From Streptomyces wedmorensis (GTDB lineage Bacteria > Actinomycetota > Actinomycetes > Streptomycetales > Streptomycetaceae): a DNA stretch of 64,000 nt. The stretch covers positions 62,001 through 126,000 of the forward strand of contig NZ_JNWK01000014.1 in the NCBI RefSeq assembly GCF_000716445.1. Direction: 5' to 3'. The translations under genes were made by a program, and so were the position numbers. Position 1 is the stretch's first letter, and each line of letters begins with the position of its first letter. Below, in pieces: positions 36,744 through 44,888 of the stretch. The notes beneath the pieces are model-generated. The model ran no database searches. It saw only the letters and a program-made list of their open reading frames with translations, and was not told the DNA's origin.

Positions 36744-39140
36744 TCAGGGAGTGACGGTGAGGGTGACGTCGTCGAGCATGAAGGACGTCTGGAAGGCGTA
36801 GTCCTCCGCGGCCGTGAACTTCAGGGTGACGCTCTGTCCGGCGAAGGCGGAGAGGTCGAAGGTCTTCTTCACGTAGTCCGTGTTCTTGTCCAGGTTGGAG
36901 TACGTGGCCAGGGTGGTCCCGTTCACCTGGACCTTCAGCGTGTCGTACACCGTGCTCATGATCTCGTCGGTGTTGATGTGCAGCCAGTACGTCAGGGTGG
37001 CGGGGCACCCGGCCGGGATGGTCACCGTCTGAGACAGGGTGTCGGTCTGCGTCCGGCCGTAGCCGGCCATCCAGGCCTTCCACGTACCGGTGCGCGGCTG
37101 CGTCTTGATGCCGTTGTCGATGACACCGGCGGTGGCGGTCCATGCCGTGTCGCCGGACTCGAAGCCGGAGTTGCCGAGCAGCTGCACCGGGTTGCACGGG
37201 CCGGGAGTGTAGATCTTCCAGGGGAACGCGGCGGTGGAGGAGGCGTTGGTGGAGTCCTTCACCGTGACCGTGACGTTGCTGGTGCCCAGCGTGGTCGCGG
37301 TGCCGGATATCAGGCCGGTGGAGGCGTTGATCGACAGTCCGGCGGGCAGGCCGGTGGCCGAGTAGGTCAGCGGGCCGGAGTTGGTGCTGATGGCCTTGAC
37401 CTGCAGGCTCCCGGCGGTGCCGACCGCCGTGTACTGGTTGCCCGGGTCGGTGATCCTCACGCCCAGGGGGAGGCGGGCGCCGACGTTGACGGCGGCCCAG
37501 GCGTTGGCTGTGTGGACGTAGGTGGCGCTGCCGTCGCCGTACAGGTCGGAGGCGGCCCGGAGGGTGGCGAGGCGGGCGCCGGCGTAGTTGGTGGAGCCGG
37601 TCATGTAGGTGGTCAGCGCGCGGTACCAGATCTTCATCGCGGCGTCCCGGCCGATCGCGGTGACCGGCAGCCCGTCGTAGGTCGGGCTGTTGTAGCTGAC
37701 TCCGTTGACCGTCTTGGCGCCGCTGCCCTCGGAGGCCAGGTAGAACCAGTGGTTCGCCGGTCCGGAGGAGTAGTGGACGTCGACCTCGCTGAGGGTGGAG
37801 TACCAGTAGTCCTTGGACTTGCCGTCCCTGGAGGGCTGGTCCATGTAGCGCAGCGGGGTGCCGTTCCCGCGGATGTCGATCTTCTCGCCGACCAGGTAGT
37901 CGCCGACGTCGTTGGCGTTGTTCGCCGAGAACTCCACCGCGGCGGCGAAGATGTCGGAGGTGGCCTCGTTCAGGCCGCCGGACTCGCCGCTGTAGATGAG
38001 GCGGGCGGTGTTGCCGGTGACGCCGTGCGTCATCTCGTGGGCGGCCACGTCGATAGAGGTGAGCGGATGGGCGTTGCCGTCACCGTCGCCGTAGGTCATG
38101 CAGAAGCAGGACGAGTCCCAGAAGGCGTTGACGTAGGCGTCGCCGTAGTGGACCCGGGAGTAGGCGGCCACACCGTCGTTCCTGATGCCGTTGCGGGCAT
38201 GGACGTTCTTGTAGTAGTCCCAGGTCAGCTGGGCGCCGTAGTGCGCGTCCACGCCGGCCGTCTGCGTGTTGGCCGGCAGGCCGTTGCCCCAGACGTCGTC
38301 GGCGTCGGTGAACAGAGTGCCCTGTTGGCTGTCGTTGGACGAGTGGCCCATGTCGTAGGTCTTGTGACCGCCACGGGGGGTGTCGTTCATGGTGTGGCTG
38401 CCCGCGGATCCCGAGGTCCCGATGGTGACCTGGCCGCTGTACTGGCTGTTGCCGACGCCGGTGTGGATCTCGTCGTACGCGAAGATCTCGGCGCCGGTGG
38501 TCGCGTCGCTGATCACGTGCATCCGGCTGGGGGTGCCGTCGTGCTGGAGCCCGCCGACCACGGCCTCCCAGGCCAGGACCGGCTTGCCCGAGCCGGCCCA
38601 GACCACCTTGCGGACCAGGCCGGCCTTCGGGGCCTTCGAGCCCTCGGCCTTGGCCTTGGCCAGCGCGACTGCCTTCGCCGACTCTGCGCTCCTGGCGGCC
38701 TTCGTGGAGGCGACGCTGATCGTGGCCTTGGTGTCCTTGGTGACCTCCCTGACGGTGCCGTTCGCTGCCGCGTGCACGATCAGCTCGCCGCCCAGGACCG
38801 GAAGGCCGGCGTAGGTGCGGTCGTAACGCGTGTGCACCGTGCCGTCCGCGTCCTTGAGCACGGACTGGACCACCAACGCCTCCTGCGCACCCAGGCCCAG
38901 GGCTTTGGCCGTGGCAGCGCGCCTGGCCGTGGCGTCGGCGACCAGGGCGGCACGCTCGGCCGGGCTGAGCCCGACCTGCAGCGCACCGGCCCGGGGCGTG
39001 GCGCCGGCGGAAGCGGCCCGCGCCCCCGCCGGGGCCGGAGAGCCGGCGTGCGCGGTGCCGGCCGGAAGCGTCGCGGCGACCATGGCGGCACCGGCTATCA
39101 GCACTCCCGCGCTGACAGCCTTTCGGGAAGAACGTCTCAC
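36744..39140 (-). CDS. secreted M4-family (thermolysin-like) zinc metallopeptidase, copy 2
   Basis: A 798-residue paralogue of copy 1 with the same layout: signal peptide (AVSAGVLIAGAAMVAATLPAGTAHA), FTP/PepSY propeptide, M4 domain (HEMTHGVTGNTA, GGLNEATSDI, VHYSSGPANHWFYLASEG), Ig-like domain and C-terminal beta-sandwich ending in LLDDVTLTVTP-like sequence. GTG 39140 was chosen because AAGGAG lies 8 bases upstream and the signal peptide begins here; the frame is open much further but without a plausible start. The near-identical arrangement shows a recent tandem duplication, with divergence strongest in the signal peptide and C-terminal domain. Confidence 0.92.
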   Translation of the reverse strand: MRRSSRKAVSAGVLIAGAAMVAATLPAGTAHAGSPAPAGARAASAGATPRAGALQVGLSPAERAALVADATARRAATAKALGLGAQEALVVQSVLKDADGTVHTRYDRTYAGLPVLGGELIVHAAANGTVREVTKDTKATISVASTKAARSAESAKAVALAKAKAEGSKAPKAGLVRKVVWAGSGKPVLAWEAVVGGLQHDGTPSRMHVISDATTGAEIFAYDEIHTGVGNSQYSGQVTIGTSGSAGSHTMNDTPRGGHKTYDMGHSSNDSQQGTLFTDADDVWGNGLPANTQTAGVDAHYGAQLTWDYYKNVHARNGIRNDGVAAYSRVHYGDAYVNAFWDSSCFCMTYGDGDGNAHPLTSIDVAAHEMTHGVTGNTARLIYSGESGGLNEATSDIFAAAVEFSANNANDVGDYLVGEKIDIRGNGTPLRYMDQPSRDGKSKDYWYSTLSEVDVHYSSGPANHWFYLASEGSGAKTVNGVSYNSPTYDGLPVTAIGRDAAMKIWYRALTTYMTGSTNYAGARLATLRAASDLYGDGSATYVHTANAWAAVNVGARLPLGVRITDPGNQYTAVGTAGSLQVKAISTNSGPLTYSATGLPAGLSINASTGLISGTATTLGTSNVTVTVKDSTNASSTAAFPWKIYTPGPCNPVQLLGNSGFESGDTAWTATAGVIDNGIKTQPRTGTWKAWMAGYGRTQTDTLSQTVTIPAGCPATLTYWLHINTDEIMSTVYDTLKVQVNGTTLATYSNLDKNTDYVKKTFDLSAFAGQSVTLKFTAAEDYAFQTSFMLDDVTLTVTP

Positions 39141-39490
39141 TCTGAGCTCCTTGACTGACGACCGAGGGTCTCGGCCGTTGATGAATCGGGCGGCTCGGTC
39201 CGAGCCGCCTCGACGGAACCGACGAAGTGGTGCGCGATCAACTGCCGCCGAGAGACTGCGCGTTACGAGCATGTTCTCTGCGTCAGATTGCTCAGAAGAG
39301 TGCCATGGTTGCGTTAACTCGTCATTACGCCGACGCAGGTTGGCTGGAATCCACGCCTCCAGATGTCCTGTGTGGTCTGGACCTGCGAGTGGTCGCACCT
39401 ACGGCATAGGACCGTCGGCGCTGCTTAAGCGGGGCTGCGCGAAGGAAAAGGGTCAAGCGGCCGGCTCGCGCGCTGCGGCAAGATGTCGCC
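39141..39490. promoter_or_regulatory. upstream region of metallopeptidase copy 2 with 10-bp inverted repeat
   Basis: A 350-base gap. The perfect inverted repeat GGCGGCTCGG (39189-39198) / CCGAGCCGCC (39200-39209) around a single base is about 50 bases upstream of the start and could be an operator or leader hairpin. The stretch 39250-39320 is locally AT-richer and is a likely promoter. TTGCTCAGAAG at 39288-39298 resembles the hexosamine-regulon motif but was not taken as a site. Confidence 0.4.
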
Positions 39491-39796
39491 ATGCGCGATC
39501 AGCCTTCCGGATGGGTGACCCTCTTCTGCTTCGAGAACGTCGCCGGCCACCCGCAGCCAGGCCACCTGACGGCGGTTTGACTGCGGGACCGCGGTATCGA
39601 CTGGTACCCCTTCGCCGACGACGAGGTCGAGATCGACTTGATGTGTGGTGTGCGCCCGGATGGCCACTGGCACGGCACCGTCGCCGTCCGCTTCCGTGCC
39701 GATGCCCTTCAGCGGCTCGGCCTGCACCCCGACCAGCCCACCTCGGCGCCGGCGGACCCGCCGCCGCCACGGTGGTGGGGACCCTGGGCTCGATGA
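39491..39796 (+). pseudogene. small unknown protein interrupted by an in-frame stop
   Basis: From ATG 39491 the frame codes for a plausible protein (MRDQPSGWVTLFCFENVAGH) and is broken by TGA after 29 codons. The same frame continues with good codon use (LRDRGIDWYPFADDEVEIDL, then DGHWHGTVAVRF) to TGA at about 39796. I do not recognise the family. Decay is supported by the damaged neighbours; an annotation artefact is also possible. Confidence 0.4.
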
Positions 39797-39854
39797 GCCT
39801 CGATCATTGCCGAGCGAGGACGCGAGAGCGCAGACGCCGTCGATCCCCACGAGA

Positions 39855-40217
39855 TTCCCTACGGTCGTCCTGGCCTTCGACCGGCGGCCCGACCGGCCGG
39901 CGATGCCCTCGCTGCTGCGGGTCTACGTCCCCGACGCGGACGCCGCCATGGCGACCGCCGTCACGCACGGGGCGCAGGTGATCACCGAAGCCGCTGACAG
40001 CGCGTGGGGAGATCGCGACGGCCGGGTCCAGGATCCCTTCGGCGACATCTGGTGGGTCATGAGCCGGGTCGAGGACATCGCACCGGACCGGGCCTGGCAA
40101 CGCATGTCCGAGCCGAAGTACGCCGACGCGATGCGCATGGCCCAGGAGACCCTGGACGCCGCGCTCAGTGGACAGGCGTCAGGGGTGGCAAGCGTCCCGC
40201 AGCACCCGACCAAGTGA
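39855..40217 (+). pseudogene. C-terminal fragment of a VOC/glyoxalase-superfamily protein
   Basis: This stretch encodes the second half of a PhnB-like vicinal oxygen chelate protein: LLRVYVPDADAAMATAVTHG, VITEAADSAWGDRDGRVQDPFG, DIWWVMSRVEDI. The usual first half (about 60 residues including PYLTVPDA-type and YRDVFG-type motifs) is missing; the open frame upstream is low-complexity Arg/Pro and unrelated. It is therefore probably a truncated remnant, although expression of a short form cannot be excluded. Confidence 0.6.
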
Positions 40218-40267
40218 GCCTCCGACCTGACTACGAATGAGTGAGCCTCCAACCTGACTACGAATGG
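40214..40267. repeat. 27-bp tandem direct repeat, two copies
   Basis: Units at 40214-40240 and 40241-40267 begin GTGAGCCTCC(G/A)ACCTGACTA and differ at one internal base and the last base. The first copy carries the stop of the VOC fragment, so the duplication post-dates or accompanies decay of this area. The following 40268-40556 shows no gene I can support. Confidence 0.7.
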
Positions 40268-40556
40268 CGGGAGTCGGGGGGCGACCGCGCGGCAGGGAAG
40301 CGACGAACCCTCCGACGGCTGCCGTCGGTCACACCCCCGCTCCGCCCGGCCCCGTCCCCCTCACCGCCGCCGCCCCCAAGGCGCCGTCGACACTCTGGTC
40401 GTACCAAGAGACCGGCCGCCCCTACCCGCGCTTGGCGCGCCACCTGAACGTCGAGGATCGCGGGAGATCACGGAAGTCGTGCCACGAAGACGAACTCTCC
40501 CCCTGGGCGGTCGGGCGCATCGAGCACGTCCAGGCTGACCTTTCGGGATCGAGAGA

Positions 40557-41183
40557 ATGTCCGGCATGGGTACAGACATGAGCGGATTCCTCGAATATCG
40601 AGCGGCGCAGGGCGGTCGGGAGGCTGCCTGGTCCACCGCGCACGACCTCTCCTCCCTCAACGACATCCGCAACTACGATGCGTTCGGCTGCCTCTTCGGG
40701 GTCCGCAACTACGCCAACTTCCGCCCCCTGGCTGCAAACCGAGGCCTGCCCGCCGACGCCTCGGCCACCGTGACCGCACGCTTCGCGCAGCTGACCGAGT
40801 GGTACGGCGAGGATGGTTTCCACGGCACCACGTGGATCACATGGGCCGAGGTGAAAGCCGTCGACTGGGACGAGCTCGCAGAGAAGACCGACAGCCGGCT
40901 TCACCAGTACCGCCAGACCCCGGACGGCCTCAGGATGACGGGCAAAGCCTCCTGGAGCCCTGCCTTCGCCGAGGCTGTAGGTCTCGAAACCGGTGAACAC
41001 CGGAACTGGCCCGAAGGAAGTCAGTGGCTCGTCGGGGACACGCTCTACAGAGCAGTCACCATCCGCCGCAGACACGCCGTCACCGAAACCGGCGAGTGGC
41101 AACCCGTCTGGAAGGCCATGGAAGCACTCGCAGCACAGCATGGTGACGACAACGTGCGCCTCGTAGTGTGGTTCGACGACTGA
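40557..41183 (+). CDS. uncharacterised protein
   Basis: A 208-residue soluble, Trp-rich protein of normal Streptomyces codon use that I do not recognise. Features are NYDAFGCLFGVRNYANFRPLA near residue 40, a central block FHGTTWITWAEVKAVDWDELAE, and a C-terminal WKAMEALAAQHGDDNVRLVVWFDD. There is no signal peptide or membrane segment. The repeated aromatic residues and the block FHGTTWITWAEV recall proteins of toxin/immunity or phage-linked loci, but no family can be named. ATG 40557, 40566 and 40578 are all possible starts. It lies in a decayed area next to a transposase remnant. Confidence 0.6.
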   Translation: MSGMGTDMSGFLEYRAAQGGREAAWSTAHDLSSLNDIRNYDAFGCLFGVRNYANFRPLAANRGLPADASATVTARFAQLTEWYGEDGFHGTTWITWAEVKAVDWDELAEKTDSRLHQYRQTPDGLRMTGKASWSPAFAEAVGLETGEHRNWPEGSQWLVGDTLYRAVTIRRRHAVTETGEWQPVWKAMEALAAQHGDDNVRLVVWFDD

Positions 41184-41201
41184 GCGAGTCGCTGTCGTCC
41201 A

Positions 41202-41463
41202 GTGTGCTTCACCCCGACCCACGACTCCTGGGCCAATCCGATCGAGGCGCACTTCGGACCGCTGAGGCAATTTCACCATCGCCGACTCCAACCACCCCAA
41301 CCACACCGTCCAGACCCGGGCCCTGCACGTCTACCTGCGCTCGTGCAACGCCAACGCCCGTCACGCCGACATACTCGCCGCCCAACGCCGAGAAAGCGTC
41401 CGCATCCGCGGCGAGAAGGGCATCCTCCGGGGAGGTCACCCCATCCTCGAGGCCGTGGCCTGA
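41202..41463 (+). pseudogene. IS630-family transposase remnant (C-terminus, frameshifted)
   Basis: The first frame reads CFTPTHDSWANPIEAHFGPLRQF, the conserved end of IS630-type DDE transposases, then shifts frame near 41271. The continuation reads IADSNHPNHTVQTRALHVYL and NANARHADILAAQRRESVRI, ending at TGA 41461-41463. The N-terminal catalytic part is absent and no terminal inverted repeats were found. It marks a past insertion that has since been deleted and mutated. Confidence 0.75.
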
Positions 41464-41503
41464 ACCGTCCTGAGCATGCGGCACACCGCACACGTTTCCC
41501 GGA

Positions 41504-41986
41504 TCACCGCCTCGGGCGGCCGCTGTCGCCGTCGGGGGCTTCGGCGAGTTCGGCGCGCAACTGGTTGCGGGTGCGCACCAGAATCCGCCCAAGCATGTTC
41601 TTGCCGTTCCCGGTCCTGCCCCGACCCCAGTAGTGATCGGTGGTGGTGTCTTCGACGATCTCTTCGTCACCGGTGGACAGGAGAATGTCACGGATATCGG
41701 CATGCGCGCGGAACTTGGTTGCCACCGCACGGCGCATCACGTCGTCCTTGACCCGCTCCCAGTCCCTCCGCAGAGGTCTGGACGAGTCACGGCCCAGCTC
41801 CGCCGCCCGAAGCGGCGTGCGCGCACGCCGGATGAGATCAGCGTGACGAGTGCCCTTGAACTTCTGCGCCTGGAAGTAGTGCTCCGGGGTCGGCCACCAG
41901 ACCCCGTCGAGGTCAAAGCCGTGATCGGAAAAGTTCGAGAAGCATCCATAAGGGACTTCGTCGGCGCCATAGAAGTAAATCGTCAT
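41504..41986 (-). CDS. NADAR-family protein (YbiA-like N-glycosidase)
   Basis: A 160-residue protein of the NADAR family. Diagnostic motifs are YGADEVPYGCFSNFSDHGFD near the start, VWWPTPEHYFQAQKF near residue 30, MRRAVATKFRAH near 85, and DHYWGRGRTGNGKNMLGRIL near 118-136. Characterised members hydrolyse N-glycosidic bonds of riboflavin intermediates (YbiA) or remove ADP-ribose from guanine in DNA, acting as antitoxins to DarT-type toxins. Here no DarT-like gene is adjacent, so a housekeeping or orphan defence role is open. ATG 41986; it is convergent with the IS630 remnant. Confidence 0.88.
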   Translation of the reverse strand: MTIYFYGADEVPYGCFSNFSDHGFDLDGVWWPTPEHYFQAQKFKGTRHADLIRRARTPLRAAELGRDSSRPLRRDWERVKDDVMRRAVATKFRAHADIRDILLSTGDEEIVEDTTTDHYWGRGRTGNGKNMLGRILVRTRNQLRAELAEAPDGDSGRPRR

Positions 41987-42151
41987 GGGAACCTCACGCG
42001 TGTCACGGAAGCCCGCACCGTGTCAGGAACGCCCCAGCCCCCGCAACCGGTTTTCGTCGCCAGAGTCGGTCGGTGACCAGGCATCACGACGCGCGCCGTG
42101 GAGGGGAGAAACACGGTGGTCCCGGCCGGAAGGCACCCATAGCATCCGCCT

Positions 42152-42343
42152 ATGACCGAAGACATCAGGATCGCGGGCGACGAGCATGAAGCGGAGGCTG
42201 AAAGGGAGCTTTCCTGGCGGGCTGAATCCGTCGGCCTCGCAGTACTCGACATGGACGACGCAGAGCTCATGCACAGCTGGCGATCCGATCCTGTAGTCGC
42301 CCACCAGATGGGCATCTGGCCACGTTCACTCACCGCCGGCTGA
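42152..42343 (+). CDS. small hypothetical protein
   Basis: A 63-residue frame (MTEDIRIAGDEHEAEAEREL, then a more typical globular stretch ending in WRSDPVVAHQMGIW). GGAAGG lies about 17 bases before the ATG, further than ideal. It could be a real small acidic protein or the remnant of a larger gene. The surrounding 41987-42151 and 42344-42467 show nothing else. Confidence 0.3.
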   Translation: MTEDIRIAGDEHEAEAERELSWRAESVGLAVLDMDDAELMHSWRSDPVVAHQMGIWPRSLTAG

Positions 42344-42467
42344 ACCGTCCTCGTGCCTGGGATGCCTGACCCGGGACGGCGTAGGGATCCCGCTCCGTGG
42401 ACCGCCCCTCGTCGAACCGCCGAGAATCGGCTGGTCAGCGGCGGGTGGTGCTGGCCATCCTGTCCTC

Positions 42468-43376
42468 ATGGGAGACAGAGCCAACGTCATCGTGGTCCGC
42501 GAGAACGGAACGCACGAGCTGTACCGGACGGGCTGGGCGGTGGGGATCGACCTCGACCTGCTGGACGGACCGGAGGCCGTGCTCGCCATGCTCCCCGAAC
42601 TCCGTCAGGACGACTGGTGGTTGGACGAGGAATTGGCCCAGGCGGGAGTGCTGCTCGACCTCGGCCAGAAGGTCCTGCTGTTCTTCGCAGGGGAGGGGCC
42701 GAGCACCGAGCTCCGGCACCGCGCGGCCACCTTCGAGCTGATCCGGGCGGCGTGGCAGGGCTGGAAGGTCCACTGGTCGTACGACGGCGCGGCTGAGCTG
42801 CGTAAGTACGTCGGGCTGGATCCGGAGTACGTCCGCCGGCCCGGATCCGCCCTCTCCACAGCCCCGTTTCTCGCCGCCGACGACGAGGACCTGGCGGGGC
42901 CGGACCCGGGCGATGTGGTAGTCACCGTCGGCACCGTCGGCACCGTCGGCACCGTCGGCACCGACCACTGCCACGTCGCCTCCGGCGCCTTCGGCCACCC
43001 CGTTCGTGAGGGTGTCTCCCTGCTCGACCGCCTGGCGGACGCCCCCGAACACGGACTGTGCCGCCTGCACGTGAACTCCGGAATCCACCTTGATCCGGAA
43101 CGCCACCGCCTGGGCTGGTGGTCCCTCGCCTCCTCCACGCAGGCGTACGAGATACCGAAACTGTGGCCGGGCTGGACAGTGGAGTTCTGGCAGGACGACT
43201 GGGAACGGCACGTCCGGGCCTCCGGCGGCCGCTTCTCCCCGGCACCGTTCGACCCCGCGGGGGAGGAGGCCAGGGCCGCAGTGCTCGCGGAGGCCGAGGA
43301 GCGCCGGATCCAGCGGTCCCGTCACCGCGCCCAGGTCGCCCAGCTCCGCACCGCACCGGCCCCGCCGGCCGGCTGA
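42468..43376 (+). CDS. uncharacterised protein with internal Val-Gly-Thr repeat
   Basis: A 302-residue soluble protein with strong coding bias that I do not recognise. The N-terminus (MGDRANVIVVRENGTHELYR) and the block DGPEAVLAMLPELRQDDWW look like small Streptomyces hypotheticals that recur near defence loci. The middle carries VTVGTVGTVGTVGT from four copies of a 9-base unit (42924-42959), and the C-terminal half contains GLCRLHVNSGIHLDPERHRL and YEIPKLWPGWTVEFWQDDW. There is no signal peptide. It converges on the VWA gene with a 156-base gap that holds a GAGCCC x4 repeat (43500-43523). Confidence 0.6.
   Translation: MGDRANVIVVRENGTHELYRTGWAVGIDLDLLDGPEAVLAMLPELRQDDWWLDEELAQAGVLLDLGQKVLLFFAGEGPSTELRHRAATFELIRAAWQGWKVHWSYDGAAELRKYVGLDPEYVRRPGSALSTAPFLAADDEDLAGPDPGDVVVTVGTVGTVGTVGTDHCHVASGAFGHPVREGVSLLDRLADAPEHGLCRLHVNSGIHLDPERHRLGWWSLASSTQAYEIPKLWPGWTVEFWQDDWERHVRASGGRFSPAPFDPAGEEARAAVLAEAEERRIQRSRHRAQVAQLRTAPAPPAG
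42924..42959 (+). repeat. 9-base coding repeat, four copies
   Basis: Four exact tandem copies of ACCGTCGGC give a Thr-Val-Gly repeat within the 42468 gene. Copy-number change would alter the protein by three residues per unit without shifting the frame. Confidence 0.8.
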
Positions 43377-43532
43377 CCCTCCACAGGCGTGACTACGCGG
43401 GCGCCGACTACGCGCGCCGACTACGCAGGGCCCGGCGCGGCCGGAGGTCGTACACGTCACGGTTCGACCGGCACGCAGGTGAGTGGCCGTCCCATCCCGG
43501 AGCCCGAGCCCGAGCCCGAGCCCGTCGCCTTG

Positions 43533-44888
43533 CTATCCGATGGGGACGACACGTGCCCAGGCGGGTGGGACGTCGGGGGTGTAGTCCGGGTCGTTCTCGT
43601 CCACGGCGTGGGGGGCACGCGGGAAGAGCCCGACGACCGTGCGGCAGGGTGGCTGCGCGGAGGGCCACGGCGTCTGGCCGTCCGTCAGGGCGACGATCAC
43701 GTCCGGGCGGGGATTGGACCGCAGGGCCCGGGCGAAGCCGGACCGGAGGTCCGTACCGCCGCCACCGATCAGTTCGAGGTTCTCGGCGCGGCACAGGGGT
43801 ACGGCGACGCCCGCGGCCGCGTCGCAGGAGATGACCGAGACGAGGTCGCGGCGTCCGCCCACGGCCCGTGAGATCGCCGCCACCTCCAGGAGCGCGCTGC
43901 CCAGTTCCGCGTCGCTCACCGAGCCGGAGGTGTCGATCACGACGCAGACGCGGGGCGGCATCCGGCGCAGGCTCGGCAGCACGACGCCGGGCACGCCGGC
44001 CGAACGCCGGGACGGGCGCCGGTAGCTGTGGTCCTCGCCGGTACCCGGGGCGCCCGCGGCCGCGCGGACCGCGGCGCCGAGCAACTGCCGCCACGGCTGC
44101 GGGGGATGGAAGGCCTCGTCCGCCCACCGCCGCCAGCCTTCCGGAGCTTCCCCCGGCCGGCCGGTGATCGCCTCGGACACCCGGAAGCGCACCGCGTCCC
44201 GCTGCTGTCGGCTCAGCCCGTGCGCCCCCTCGGGCCCCAGTTCCCAGGGCCGTGCGTGCCCGTCCGCACCGCTGCCGCAGTCCAGCCAGGCCAGCCGCGA
44301 GGTGCGGCCGGCCATGGAGGACGTCCGCAGGTATTCCTCCATCAGGAGTCCGTCCGGCAGGCCCAGCATCGACGGCCGTACCGCCCCGGTCGGCATCGGC
44401 AGACCGTCACCGTAGATGTCGTCGTTGATCTCGAAGTCCGCCGCGATGTTCTGCCGGAGCCGCTGCCCGGGCCGCCCGTCCTCCCCGTGCTCCCGCGCAT
44501 ACCGCTCGCTCCGGCCGTGATGGTCACGGAGCAGGTGGGAGACCTCGTGCACCCACACGCCGGCCAGCTCTTCGAGCGGGGTGCGAGCCACGAACAGCGG
44601 GGAGACGTAGCAGCGCCAGTACGCGTCCACCGCCATGGTCGGCACCGACCCGTCCTCCACCACGTGCAGTGCGAAGAGCGCAGTGGCGAGGTACGGGCGG
44701 ACCGCGACCGCGTGCAGCCGGGCGGCCAGCAGCTTCTCCATGTCCAGAGGAACGACGGGTCCCGGCGGCAGGCCGGGCACGGCGGCCCGTACCGGCCGCG
44801 GCGGCGGGGGAGGGGACATCGGACGTGGCAGCGGGCGCGCCGACGGGTTCGCCGGCCGCTGCTTCGGCTGCTTCACGGCCCCGGTCAT
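43533..44888 (-). CDS. zincin metallopeptidase-like / VWA domain protein (DUF2201 family)
   Basis: A 451-residue protein. The N-terminal half is a zincin-like domain with HEVSHLLRDHH (HExxH) at about residue 115 and ENIAADFEINDDIY-like helical region. The C-terminal part is a VWA domain with the MIDAS motif DTSGSVS near residue 340, then GGGGTDLRSGFARAL and VIVALTDGQTPWP. I place the start at ATG 44888 because it overlaps the stop of the MoxR gene (ATGA); the frame stays open far upstream but that part is shadowed by the MoxR gene. MoxR-coupled VWA proteins work as ATPase-driven remodelling pairs. A role in stress response or conflict is likely but unproven. Confidence 0.85.
   Translation of the reverse strand: MTGAVKQPKQRPANPSARPLPRPMSPPPPPRPVRAAVPGLPPGPVVPLDMEKLLAARLHAVAVRPYLATALFALHVVEDGSVPTMAVDAYWRCYVSPLFVARTPLEELAGVWVHEVSHLLRDHHGRSERYAREHGEDGRPGQRLRQNIAADFEINDDIYGDGLPMPTGAVRPSMLGLPDGLLMEEYLRTSSMAGRTSRLAWLDCGSGADGHARPWELGPEGAHGLSRQQRDAVRFRVSEAITGRPGEAPEGWRRWADEAFHPPQPWRQLLGAAVRAAAGAPGTGEDHSYRRPSRRSAGVPGVVLPSLRRMPPRVCVVIDTSGSVSDAELGSALLEVAAISRAVGGRRDLVSVISCDAAAGVAVPLCRAENLELIGGGGTDLRSGFARALRSNPRPDVIVALTDGQTPWPSAQPPCRTVVGLFPRAPHAVDENDPDYTPDVPPAWARVVPIG

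Noticed and set aside
39288..39298. TTGCTCAGAAG, similar to the hexosamine-regulon motif
   Set aside because: Mismatch in the core, no partner half-site, and it lies before a peptidase gene unrelated to the pathway.
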